From Mesorhizobium loti (lineage in GTDB: Bacteria; Pseudomonadota; Alphaproteobacteria; Rhizobiales; Rhizobiaceae), in contig NZ_QGGH01000024.1 in NCBI RefSeq assembly GCF_003148495.1, positions 1 through 54,933 of the forward strand: DNA of 54,933 nt. The letters run 5' to 3'. Under the pieces are notes generated by a model. The model was not told the origin of the DNA, searched no databases, and was given only the letters and a program-made list of their open reading frames with translations. How positions within the stretch are numbered: the stretch's first letter is position 1; each line of letters begins with the position of its first letter. Both the position numbers and the translations under genes were made by a program. Below are positions 1 to 7,216 of this stretch, piece by piece.

Positions 1-156
1 GGCATCCGCGACGACTATGTCGTGCTGGTCGGCGGCGCGCCGCTGAACGAGGAATTCGGCAAGGCCGTCGGCGCCGACGCCTATTGCCGCGACGCGGCGG
101 TGGCGGTCGAGACCGCCAAGGACTTCATGAAGCGCAAGCACAATGTGCGGGCTTGA
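1..156 (+). CDS. Corrinoid (B12-binding) methyltransferase protein, C-terminal end only
   Basis: The reading frame is open from the first base and ends at TGA 154-156, giving 51 residues. The segment VVLVGGAPLNEEF, then GADAY, then AVETAK matches the last strand and helix of the cobalamin-binding Rossmann domain in MtbC/MtgC-type corrinoid proteins. Those proteins carry a methyl group on cobalamin between a substrate methyltransferase and a second enzyme, often in methylamine or betaine demethylation. The cobalt-binding DxHxxG motif lies outside the window and cannot be checked. The downstream enolase-family gene starts 98 bases later on the same strand and fits betaine catabolism. The family call is fairly secure; the substrate is inferred. 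Confidence 0.72.
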   Translation, partial: GIRDDYVVLVGGAPLNEEFGKAVGADAYCRDAAVAVETAKDFMKRKHNVRA

Positions 157-254
157 GCACGGCAGTCGGCCCAAGTTTGTGACCGAGAGCGCCGTCATGC
201 ACTGGAATGGCGAGATGGCCAGAATCGCTTGGCTCGAAGGGGGCTAAGGTTCGT

Positions 255-1364
255 ATGCGTATCGAGTCGATCAAAGTCTATCAGGTGCATCTGCCTGTCA
301 AAGGCGGTGCCTACCGGATGGCCAGCGATACCGTGCAGGATCTGGACAGCACGCTCGTTGAAGTGACCACCGAGGACGGGCTGTCAGGCTGGGGTGAGAC
401 TTGCCCGGTCGGCCCTGTTTATCAGCCCCAACATGCTCTGGGTGCGAGAGCGGCAATTGCCGAAATAGCGCCTGGACTCGTCGGCGAGGACACTACGTCC
501 ATGCGTCACCTGGCGAAAAGAATGGACGAGCGGTTGAACGGCCACAACTATGCCAAGGCGGCCCTGGATATAGCTCTCCTCGACCTCGCCGGCCAGCGGC
601 TGGGCGTTCCGGTTTCAACACTTCTGGGCGGTGCGCTCACCGATCGTGTGCCGTCCTACTACTCGACCATTGTCGGTGCACCGGACGAGACGGCGCGCAT
701 TGCCGTCGACAAGGTCAAGGCCGGTTACCCACGGCTTCAGATCAAGATAGGCGGACGGGATCTCGAGCAAGATGTCGCCACCGTGCACAAGGTATGGGAA
801 GCGGTTGGCTTCGCGGCCCGGATAGCCGTCGACGCCAATCGTGGCCTCACCGCCGCGGCGGCGCTGCACATCGATCGGCTTTGCCCAACAATCCCGTTTG
901 TGTTCGAACAACCTTGCAACACCATGGAGGAAGTTGCGAGCCTCAAGGGACGCGTTACCCATCCGGTCTACCTCGATGAGAGTGCCGAGGATTTGAATGC
1001 CGTCCTACGGGCAGTTTCTTCAGGTATCGCGGACGGATTCGGATTGAAGGTCACCCGCCTTGGCGGCCTCACCAAGATGGTCACGGTCCGCGACCTGTGT
1101 GCGATACGATCTCTTCCGCACAGCTGCGACGATGCCTGGGGCGGGGACGTCATCGCCGCGGCATGCGTGCATCTCGCAGCTACCGTCGAGCCGAGACGTT
1201 TCGAGGGCGCCTGGATCGCGCAGGAATACATCGAAGGGCATATCGACCCTGTAAATCCCGTCATTATCGAAAACGGGCATATACGCGTCCCGCAGATGCC
1301 AGGGCTTGGTGTCAAACCTGAGCGCTCCCGGCTCAAGGGGCCTGTCGCGGCTTTCGGAGGCTGA
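255..1364 (+). CDS. Enolase-superfamily racemase/epimerase (4-hydroxyproline betaine 2-epimerase or cis-3-hydroxyproline dehydratase type)
   Basis: This 369-residue protein has the mandelate racemase/muconate lactonizing enzyme fold. Likely active-site residues are Lys164 in LQIKIGG and Lys265 in GLKVTRLGG as the two acid/base lysines, with metal ligands Asp193 in VDANRG, Glu219 in FEQP and Asp241 in YLDES. Two lysines on opposite faces are typical of racemases and epimerases, and the numbering is close to that of hydroxyproline-betaine epimerase HpbD as I recall it. The start at 255 was chosen because MRIESIKVYQ is the usual family N-terminus and AAGG lies a few bases upstream; an in-frame start at 207 adds 16 unlike residues. 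The corrinoid gene just upstream supports a role in betaine or hydroxyproline catabolism. The exact substrate is not proven. Confidence 0.8.
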   Translation: MRIESIKVYQVHLPVKGGAYRMASDTVQDLDSTLVEVTTEDGLSGWGETCPVGPVYQPQHALGARAAIAEIAPGLVGEDTTSMRHLAKRMDERLNGHNYAKAALDIALLDLAGQRLGVPVSTLLGGALTDRVPSYYSTIVGAPDETARIAVDKVKAGYPRLQIKIGGRDLEQDVATVHKVWEAVGFAARIAVDANRGLTAAAALHIDRLCPTIPFVFEQPCNTMEEVASLKGRVTHPVYLDESAEDLNAVLRAVSSGIADGFGLKVTRLGGLTKMVTVRDLCAIRSLPHSCDDAWGGDVIAAACVHLAATVEPRRFEGAWIAQEYIEGHIDPVNPVIIENGHIRVPQMPGLGVKPERSRLKGPVAAFGG

Positions 1365-1420
1365 GGATCCGTGATGTCTGTGGCAATTGTAGCTGGCTGG
1401 TATCGTCGGCAGTTAACCGC

Positions 1421-1543
1421 GGAAGTGCTTTTGCGAACTTCCAGAACGTCAGGTGGCGCGCCTTGGGCTGGCGCTGCAGGACTTCATGAGCCGCAAAAAA
1501 GCCGATATGCAGGATACGTGGTACTGATGGGCTCAAGCCATCA
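1421..1543 (+). terminator. Two small hairpins between the epimerase gene and the secreted-protein pair
   Basis: GGAAGT at 1421-1426 pairs with ACTTCC at 1437-1442. TGATGG at 1525-1530 pairs with CCATCA at 1538-1543, followed by AAAAG. Neither has a convincing T-run, so a terminator role is only a guess. The 196-base gap otherwise shows no gene. Confidence 0.3.
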
Positions 1544-1560
1544 AAAGCCGGAGATTCTGC

Positions 1561-2040
1561 ATGAGACTGACAGTGCTCGCTGCCGCCCTTTCGATAGTCT
1601 TGCCGGCGGCCGCCGTCGCCGGACCGGCGTCCAACGCCGTGAAGTTCTTCTATGTTCCGGCGGTCAAGTTCGAGGCCGACGAACAATATCGGGATCGATT
1701 CACCGAGCCGGTGACGAAACTGTTCGACCTGAACGACCAGGCAACGAAAAAGAACCCGGACCAGGTTGCCTGCATCGACTTCGATCCTGGTCTCGACGCC
1801 CAGGATTTCGATCAGAAGACCGTCTCGAAAACGCTGAAACTGTCTGAGAAGCTGGATGGCGACAACGCAGAGGTTACAGCGTCCTTCAGCCTGTTTTCGG
1901 AAGGCGACGATTCCAAACGTGAAATGGTCTGGTCGCTCAGGAAGATCGACGGCAAATGGAAGATATCGGACATCGCCTCCAAGACCAGCGACTGGAAGCT
2001 CAGCGCGCTGGAATGCATGGCCGGCCAGACACCGGAGTGA
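1561..2040 (+). CDS. Secreted DUF3828-like protein, first of a tandem pair
   Basis: The 159-residue product begins with a signal peptide (MRLTVLAAALSIVLPAAAVA, cleavage near AVAG). The mature part has VKFFYVPAVKFE near its start and ends with the pattern MVWSLRKIDGKWKISDI, typical of DUF3828/lumazine-binding-like small periplasmic proteins of the cystatin/NTF2-like type. Cysteines in VACIDFD and ALECMAG could form a disulfide. The next gene starts 4 bases after the stop and encodes a related protein, so the two are probably co-transcribed and periplasmic. The molecular function is unknown. Confidence 0.75.
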   Translation: MRLTVLAAALSIVLPAAAVAGPASNAVKFFYVPAVKFEADEQYRDRFTEPVTKLFDLNDQATKKNPDQVACIDFDPGLDAQDFDQKTVSKTLKLSEKLDGDNAEVTASFSLFSEGDDSKREMVWSLRKIDGKWKISDIASKTSDWKLSALECMAGQTPE

Positions 2041-2044
2041 TGCG

Positions 2045-2659
2045 ATGGCCCGTCGCTTGTTCCTGGCACTGTCGACCATGTGCCTGCTGGCGGTGGGTCT
2101 GAGCGGTGCCGACGCCCAAGGTCTGTTGGGTGCGCCGCCGGCAAACGCCCCGGCCGACGCTGCGCCGGGCGACAGCGGGGCGCCGCCTGCAAATGCGCCC
2201 GGAGCCGGGGTGGAACCGGCAACGCCGCCGGTTGGATGGTCGCCAGCCGAAGCCGCACCGGCCGCACCGATCCAGCCGGGTTCGCCGACGGCGGTGGTGC
2301 GGCCGTTTTACGATCAGGTCGGGCTGGAGATCGATCCGTCAGAGCGCAGCCATTTCATCGATCCGGCGAAAACCGTGCTCGACAAGAGCGACGCCTTGCG
2401 CAAGTCCGGGCAGGGCGAGTGCCTCGACCCCAACATGGCGCTCGACAATGCGGATTTTGACAAGGCTGAGATCGACAAGAGCCTGAAGACGCTCGAGGCG
2501 ATCAACGGCGACCAGGCCAAGGTCATCGTCGCCTTCGTCGTGTCGGGCAACCCGCACCGGCTGGAATGGAAATTCAAGAAGGTCGACGGCGACTGGAAGA
2601 TCACGGACCTGTTGTCGGTGACCGGCGAATGGGCACTCAGCCAATATCAGTGCGAATGA
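2045..2659 (+). CDS. Secreted DUF3828-like protein, second of the pair, with Ala/Pro-rich N-terminal linker
   Basis: The 204-residue product has a signal peptide (MARRLFLALSTMCLLAVGL) and then about 60 residues rich in Ala, Pro and Gly. The C-terminal domain parallels the preceding protein: VVRPFYDQVGLE, a Cys in GECLDPNMALDNADFD against VACIDFDPGLDAQDFD, and LEWKFKKVDGDWKITDL against MVWSLRKIDGKWKISDI. The start at 2045 lies 4 bases after the upstream stop and gives a clean signal peptide, so longer in-frame versions are rejected. This looks like an old tandem duplication in which one copy gained a disordered linker. The function is unknown; a periplasmic location is inferred. Confidence 0.75.
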   Translation: MARRLFLALSTMCLLAVGLSGADAQGLLGAPPANAPADAAPGDSGAPPANAPGAGVEPATPPVGWSPAEAAPAAPIQPGSPTAVVRPFYDQVGLEIDPSERSHFIDPAKTVLDKSDALRKSGQGECLDPNMALDNADFDKAEIDKSLKTLEAINGDQAKVIVAFVVSGNPHRLEWKFKKVDGDWKITDLLSVTGEWALSQYQCE

Positions 2660-2667
2660 TGGCCGAG

Positions 2668-3129
2668 CTAGCCGCGCCCGCGATAGGGCGCCACCCCGGT
2701 GTCGGGCAGCCAACTGCCTTCCGGTGGCGCGCCTGTCTGCCAGAACACGTCGATCGGAATGCCGCCACGCGGATACCAATAGCCGCCTATGCGCAACCAG
2801 AGCGGCTTGGTTGCCGCCACAATGCGGCGGCCGATCATCACCGTGCAGTCCTCATGAAAGGCGCCGTGGTTGCGGAACGAAGTCATGAACAGCTTGAGCG
2901 ACTTCGATTCCACCAGCAGCGTATCGGGTGCGTAGTCGATGACGATATGGGCGAAATCCGGCTGGCCGGTCACCGGGCACAGCGAGGTGAATTCCGGACA
3001 GGTGAAGCGCACGATCGCCGGCGGCCCGTCGCCGCGCGCAAACGGCACGGTTTCCAGGACCGCTTGTTCGGGGCTCTGTGGCGTCTCGACGTGGGCGCCG
3101 AGCTGGGTGAGGGTTTTGGTATCGATCAT
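2668..3129 (-). CDS. queF: NADPH-dependent 7-cyano-7-deazaguanine reductase QueF
   Basis: QueF reduces preQ0 to preQ1 in queuosine tRNA biosynthesis in the cytoplasm. The 153-residue length is that of the single-domain (YkvM-type) subfamily. The catalytic Cys51 lies in FTSLCPVTGQPDF, which also holds the conserved Asp58. The family signature ESKSLKLF is at residues 74-81, followed by FRNHGAFHE. The gene is convergent with the upstream secreted-protein pair, with stops 8 bases apart, and divergent from the flavoenzyme gene across 56 bases. I saw no preQ1 riboswitch in that short gap. No other queuosine gene is in the window. Confidence 0.96.
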   Translation of the reverse strand: MIDTKTLTQLGAHVETPQSPEQAVLETVPFARGDGPPAIVRFTCPEFTSLCPVTGQPDFAHIVIDYAPDTLLVESKSLKLFMTSFRNHGAFHEDCTVMIGRRIVAATKPLWLRIGGYWYPRGGIPIDVFWQTGAPPEGSWLPDTGVAPYRGRG

Positions 3130-3185
3130 CGCGGTTGTCCTTGGATTTGCCGCTCATTAGCACAATTTGAAAAAGCAGGAAGACG

Positions 3186-5230
3186 ATGACGAGTAACGAT
3201 CCGCTTCTCCAGCCCTACCAGCTCAAACATCTGACGCTGAAGAATCGGGTCATGTCGACCAGCCACGAGCCGGCCTATTCCGAGGACGGCATGCCGAAAG
3301 AGCGCTATCGGCTCTACCATGCCGAGAAGGCCAAGGGCGGTATGGCGCTGACCATGACCGCCGGATCGGCGATCGTCTCGCGCGACAGTCCGGCCGCCTT
3401 TGGCAATTTGCATGTCTATGACGATAAGATCGTGCCGTGGCTGGCCGAGCTCACTGAGGCCTGTCACGAGCACGACTGCAAGGTGATGATCCAGATCACC
3501 CATCTCGGCCGCCGCACCGGCTGGAACAAGGCCGACTGGCTGCCGGTGCTCTCGGCCTCGCCGGTGCGCGAGCCAGCGCATCGTGCTTTTCCCAAGACCA
3601 TCGAGGACTGGGACATCGAGCGCATCGTTGCCGACTATGCTTCGGCCGCGCAGCGCTGCCAGGCCGCAGGCCTCGATGGGATCGAGTTCGAAGCCTACGG
3701 CCACCTGATCGACGGCTTCTGGTCGCCGGCCACCAACCATCGCAACGACGAGTTCGGCGGCTCGCTCGACAACCGCCTGCGCTTCACCAACATGGTTCTC
3801 GACGCCGTGCGGTCGGCGGTCGGTGACAAATTCGTCGTCGGCATTCGCATGGTTGCCGACGAAGATTTCGAAAAAGGCCTGTCGAGGGCGGAAGGCGTCG
3901 AGATTGCAAAGCGGCTGGCCGACTCCGGCAAGGTTGATTTCCTCAACATCATCCGCGGCTCGATCGAGAGTGACGCAGCGCTCACCAAGGTGATCCCGGT
4001 GGCCGGCATGCGCTCTTCGCCGCATCTCGATTTCGCCGGTGAGGTCAGGGCGGCGACAAAATTCCCGACCTTCCATGCGGCGCGCATTTCCGACGTCGCC
4101 ACCGCACGGCACGCCATCGCCACAGGCAAGCTCGACATGGTCGGCATGACCCGCGCCCACATCGCCGATCCGCACATCATGAAAAAGGTGATGGAGGGCC
4201 GCGAGCACGAGATACGCCCGTGTGTGGGCGCCACCTATTGTCTCGACCGCATCTATGAAGGCGGCGAGGCGCTATGCGTCCACAATGCGGCGACCGGCCG
4301 CGAAGCCGATATTCCGCACATCATAGTCAAGACCGAAGGGCCGAAGCAGAAAATCGTCATCGTCGGTGCCGGCGCCGGTGGCCTGGAAACGGCGCGGGTC
4401 GCGGCCGAGCGCGGCCACCAGGTGACGGTGCTTGAAGCGTCGAGCCAGGCCGGCGGCCAAATTCGGCTGGCGACGCAGAACCCGCGCCGCAAGGAATTGA
4501 TCGGCATCATCGACTGGCGGCTGGCCGAACTCGACCGGCTCGGCGTCGAGATCCGCTACGACACCTGGGCGGAGAAGGACGACGTTCTGGCGCTGTCACC
4601 CGACGTGGTGGTGGTCGCCACCGGCGGTCTGCCGCAAAACCCGCCGCTGACGGCGGGCGACAACCTTGTCACCTCAAGCTGGGACATCATGGCCGGCAGC
4701 GTCAAGCCGGCCGAAAACGTGCTGCTCTATGACGACAATGGCGGCCATCAGGGCATGGGCGCGGCCGAACTGATCGCCAATGCCGGCTCGAAACTAGAAC
4801 TTGTCTCGCCGGAGCGCTTCTTTGCCCCGGAAATGGGCGGCATGAATCACGTGCCATACATGCGCGCCTTCCAGGAAAAGGGCTCACCATCACCATCAAC
4901 ACACGGCTGCGTTCGGTGCGGCGCGAAGGCAACCAGCTGATCGCCGAACTGGCCTCGGATTTCGCCGACAGCTGGCGCGGTGAGCGGCGGGTCGACCAGG
5001 TGGTGGTCGAGCACGGCACGCTGCCGCTCGACGATCTCTATCTCTCGCTGAAGCCGCTGTCGAAGAATGGCGGCGCGGTGGATTACGAGCGTCTGGTGAG
5101 CGGTGGCGACATCTTTCCGGCCCGTAATCCGCAAGGCGGCTTCGTGATGTTCCGCATTGGCGACGCGGTCGCCTCGCGCAACATCCATGCCGCCATCTAT
5201 GACGGCATCAGGTTCGGCTTGCGGATCTGA
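3186..5230 (+). pseudogene. TMADH/N-methylproline-demethylase-type flavin oxidoreductase, interrupted by a frameshift
   Basis: The first frame (3186-4940) encodes an old-yellow-enzyme TIM barrel (QPYQLKHLTLKNRVMSTSHE, GIEFEAYGHLIDGFWSP), a cysteine motif near residue 346, and a dinucleotide-binding domain starting IVIVGAGAGGLETARVA. After GGMNHVPYMRAFQEKG the frame loses similarity. The continuation is in another frame from about 4886 (TITINTRLRSVRREGNQLI) to the stop at 5230. One missing base next to 4883 restores a protein of about 681 residues, the usual size for stachydrine/N-methylproline demethylases (StcD-like) and dimethylglycine demethylase relatives. Such enzymes oxidatively remove an N-methyl group using FMN and a 4Fe-4S cluster. 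The motif at 4221-4277 has Cys346, Ala349, Cys352 and Cys364, so one usual ligand is Ala. The break is either a true mutation or a sequencing error. Confidence 0.8.
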
Positions 5231-5366
5231 AATTAGGTATCGCGAGGATCGGTGGCGCGCGGTCGGACCTGCGTACGAGAGCCCGTGTACTTCGATCTGG
5301 CCGCGCGCCCGCACGTCATTGGCTCGTCGCCAGACAACGTACGATTCTGTGAGGGGGTGCTGCGTC

Positions 5367-5774
5367 TCAGACCATTCTCGCGACAGCCATGCACAGCACC
5401 GTGACGACCAGCAACCAGGCGGCAATGCGCTCGCCCGTCGCCATTCTGGCGCGCAGTTGCGTTTCGGTTTCCGCATTCGCACCGGCAAGTCGTCTGCTCG
5501 GCGCCCTGACCATGGCGCCGAGCACGCCGGCGGCGGCGAAAGCGGCCAGGATGCCAAGCGCGAGCACCATTTCCATCGAACCGAAATAGGCGCCGTGGAA
5601 GAAATACCAGAGCAGCGCTCCGGTCAGGAAAACCATGCCGGCCGCGCCCATCTGCGGCTGGATGAAGCGCTCGGCCCTGATATCGGGGTCGCGCGCCAGC
5701 GTGATCGTAGTGCCTGCCCAGAAAACACCGGCCATGACATGAAGGCCGATAACGACGATGTAGACATACTGCAT
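5367..5774 (-). CDS. Small four-helix membrane protein, function unknown
   Basis: The 135-residue protein has about four hydrophobic segments: IVVIGLHVMAGVFWAGTTI, AAGMVFLTGALLWYFFHGAYF, MVLALGILAAFAAAGVLGAMV and IAAWLLVVTVLCMAVARM. The His in GLHVMAGVFWAG resembles small CopD-like or DUF2269-like membrane proteins, but I cannot assign a family firmly. The start at 5774 was chosen for the AGAGGAGA ribosome-binding site just upstream; the longer in-frame start lacks one. It is divergent from a MarR-type regulator, which may control it. Confidence 0.72.
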   Translation of the reverse strand: MQYVYIVVIGLHVMAGVFWAGTTITLARDPDIRAERFIQPQMGAAGMVFLTGALLWYFFHGAYFGSMEMVLALGILAAFAAAGVLGAMVRAPSRRLAGANAETETQLRARMATGERIAAWLLVVTVLCMAVARMV

Positions 5775-5811
5775 GACCGGATCTCCTCTCGCGACCGCCT
5801 TACCGATATAG

Positions 5812-5834
5812 TTAGATATCGAAAGATTAGATGT
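5812..5834. promoter_or_regulatory. Candidate operator: direct repeat in the divergent gap
   Basis: TTAGATAT at 5812-5819 recurs as TTAGATGT at 5827-5834, a 15-base offset, in an AT-rich patch of the 116-base gap between the membrane protein and the MarR gene. The position suits a regulator site covering both promoters. This is inference only. Confidence 0.35.
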
Positions 5835-5890
5835 CAATGCGTAAGCCGGAGCCAGTTCCATCCGTGGAGAACACCGTCTAGTGTCCATGC

Positions 5891-6319
5891 ATGACGCCTT
5901 TTGAACGCCCGCCAGTCGGTATGAATCTCGGCCGAACCGCCAAGCTGGTTGCCCAGGCCTTCGACGCTGCCCTGGTCGAGGCCGGCGGTACGTTGCCGGT
6001 CTGGCTCACTCTGCTGTCGGTCAAGTCGAGCAGGCTTGCCAATCAGCGCGAACTCGCCGGCATGATCGGCATCCAGGGGGCGACGCTGACCCACCATCTC
6101 AACGCGATGGAGGCGCAGGGCCTGCTGACGCGCCGCCGCGATCCCGTCAACCGCCGGGTTCATCTGGTCGAATTGACTGCAGCGGGAGAAGCAATGTTCG
6201 AGACATTGCGCAAGGCCGCGCTTTCCTTTGACAAGCGGCTGCGGGTGGGATTGTCCGACGAGCGGCTGGCGGAGTTCGCGCAGGTGCTGGCGGCGTTGCG
6301 GGGCAATGTGGGAGGATAG
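5891..6319 (+). CDS. MarR-family transcriptional regulator
   Basis: The 142-residue protein shows the MarR winged helix: LANQRELAGMIGIQGATLTHHLNAMEAQGLLTRR as the helix-turn-helix, followed by the wing RRDPVNRRVHLVELT with its Asp-x-x-Asn-Arg-Arg core. The long flanking helices are for dimerisation. The start may be 5891 or the internal ATG at 5921; neither has a strong ribosome-binding site. It is divergent from the small membrane protein, so control of that gene and of itself is likely. The ligand is unknown. Confidence 0.85.
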   Translation: MTPFERPPVGMNLGRTAKLVAQAFDAALVEAGGTLPVWLTLLSVKSSRLANQRELAGMIGIQGATLTHHLNAMEAQGLLTRRRDPVNRRVHLVELTAAGEAMFETLRKAALSFDKRLRVGLSDERLAEFAQVLAALRGNVGG

Positions 6320-6344
6320 GGAGCGCGCGCCCCCGATCATCGGT

Positions 6345-7085
6345 TCAGTCGTCGTAGCCCTGGATTGTCCCGAAGGTGTAATGGCGCAGCTTCAGCGCGG
6401 TGATCAAATTGGTCAGCTTCGCCTTGCCGTCGAAGCGGTCCTGGAACATCTCGTCATGCATCAACAGGATCAGCTTGCCGGGCTTGACGAAGCGGCCATA
6501 GCCGAAGAGGTGGTCGATCTCGCTGACCAGATGGTCGACGCTCTGCACCGGTTCGCCGCTGTCCTTGTGCACCCATTCGTGGTCCCAGCCGTAGAGATAG
6601 AAGCCTGAGGCCGCGACAAACTCGTAGTCGGGCTCTTCATGCCCCTCCTGGGCGAGGCCAAGCGAGGTGTCGTTCTTCGACATGGAGGGCAGCCTGAACA
6701 CGTCGCGTCCCGGCAGCCGCGCATGCACCATCGGCTTCAAGCCAAGCACCGCGTTTGCCCGCATCATGTCGGCGACGACGCCTTCGGTGTCGGCGTAAAA
6801 ATGCTGGTAGCGGTTGTTGGCGTGGCTGTAGCTGTGGTTGCCGAGCGTCACCAGCGCAAGCTGCTTGGCGCGTTGGGCGAGCGCCCTGTTGCCGGCGCTC
6901 GCCTGCGCGTGCATGCCGACCATGAACATGGTCGCCGGAACCTGCTCGGCTTCCAGCACATCGAGGATGTTGCTTGTGCCGTTCAGCGGGCCATCGTCGA
7001 AGGTAAGATAGATGGTGCGATCGGCGCCATGGGCGGGGACCGCAAAAATCAACAGTGCCGCCAGGACAGACCGAAACGGTGTCAT
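6345..7085 (-). CDS. Secreted polysaccharide deacetylase (NodB domain)
   Basis: The 246-residue protein begins with a signal peptide (MTPFRSVLAALLIFAVPAHGA). It has the carbohydrate esterase 4 motifs: TFDDGP with the catalytic Asp and metal Asp near residue 30, NHSYSH with the two metal histidines, and LPGRDVFR corresponding to the R-x-P region. Near the C-terminus LILLMHDE fits the catalytic-His motif. Such enzymes remove N- or O-acetyl groups from envelope polysaccharides or peptidoglycan in the periplasm. The start at 7085 was chosen because it directly precedes the signal peptide. The gene lies 131 bases downstream of the GGDEF-EAL gene on the same strand. It is not evidently a nodulation nodB, since no nod genes are near. 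Confidence 0.88.
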   Translation of the reverse strand: MTPFRSVLAALLIFAVPAHGADRTIYLTFDDGPLNGTSNILDVLEAEQVPATMFMVGMHAQASAGNRALAQRAKQLALVTLGNHSYSHANNRYQHFYADTEGVVADMMRANAVLGLKPMVHARLPGRDVFRLPSMSKNDTSLGLAQEGHEEPDYEFVAASGFYLYGWDHEWVHKDSGEPVQSVDHLVSEIDHLFGYGRFVKPGKLILLMHDEMFQDRFDGKAKLTNLITALKLRHYTFGTIQGYDD

Positions 7086-7216
7086 CACCCGCAATATCCG
7101 GTTGCAATCATGACAGGCGGCCATGCCCACAACGGCTTGTCAAGGCGAGCCGGTGCATGTCGCCCAAAAGTGCGCAGCGATTTTGGACAACGACATGCAC
7201 AAACAAAAAGGCAAGC

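Noticed and set aside
3130..3185. PreQ1 riboswitch upstream of queF
   Set aside because: The 56-base gap has no visible preQ1 aptamer pattern and also has to hold the start region of the divergent flavoenzyme gene.
6345..7085. Nodulation gene nodB
   Set aside because: The protein has a signal peptide and no nod genes or nod box are near; a general envelope deacetylase is more likely.
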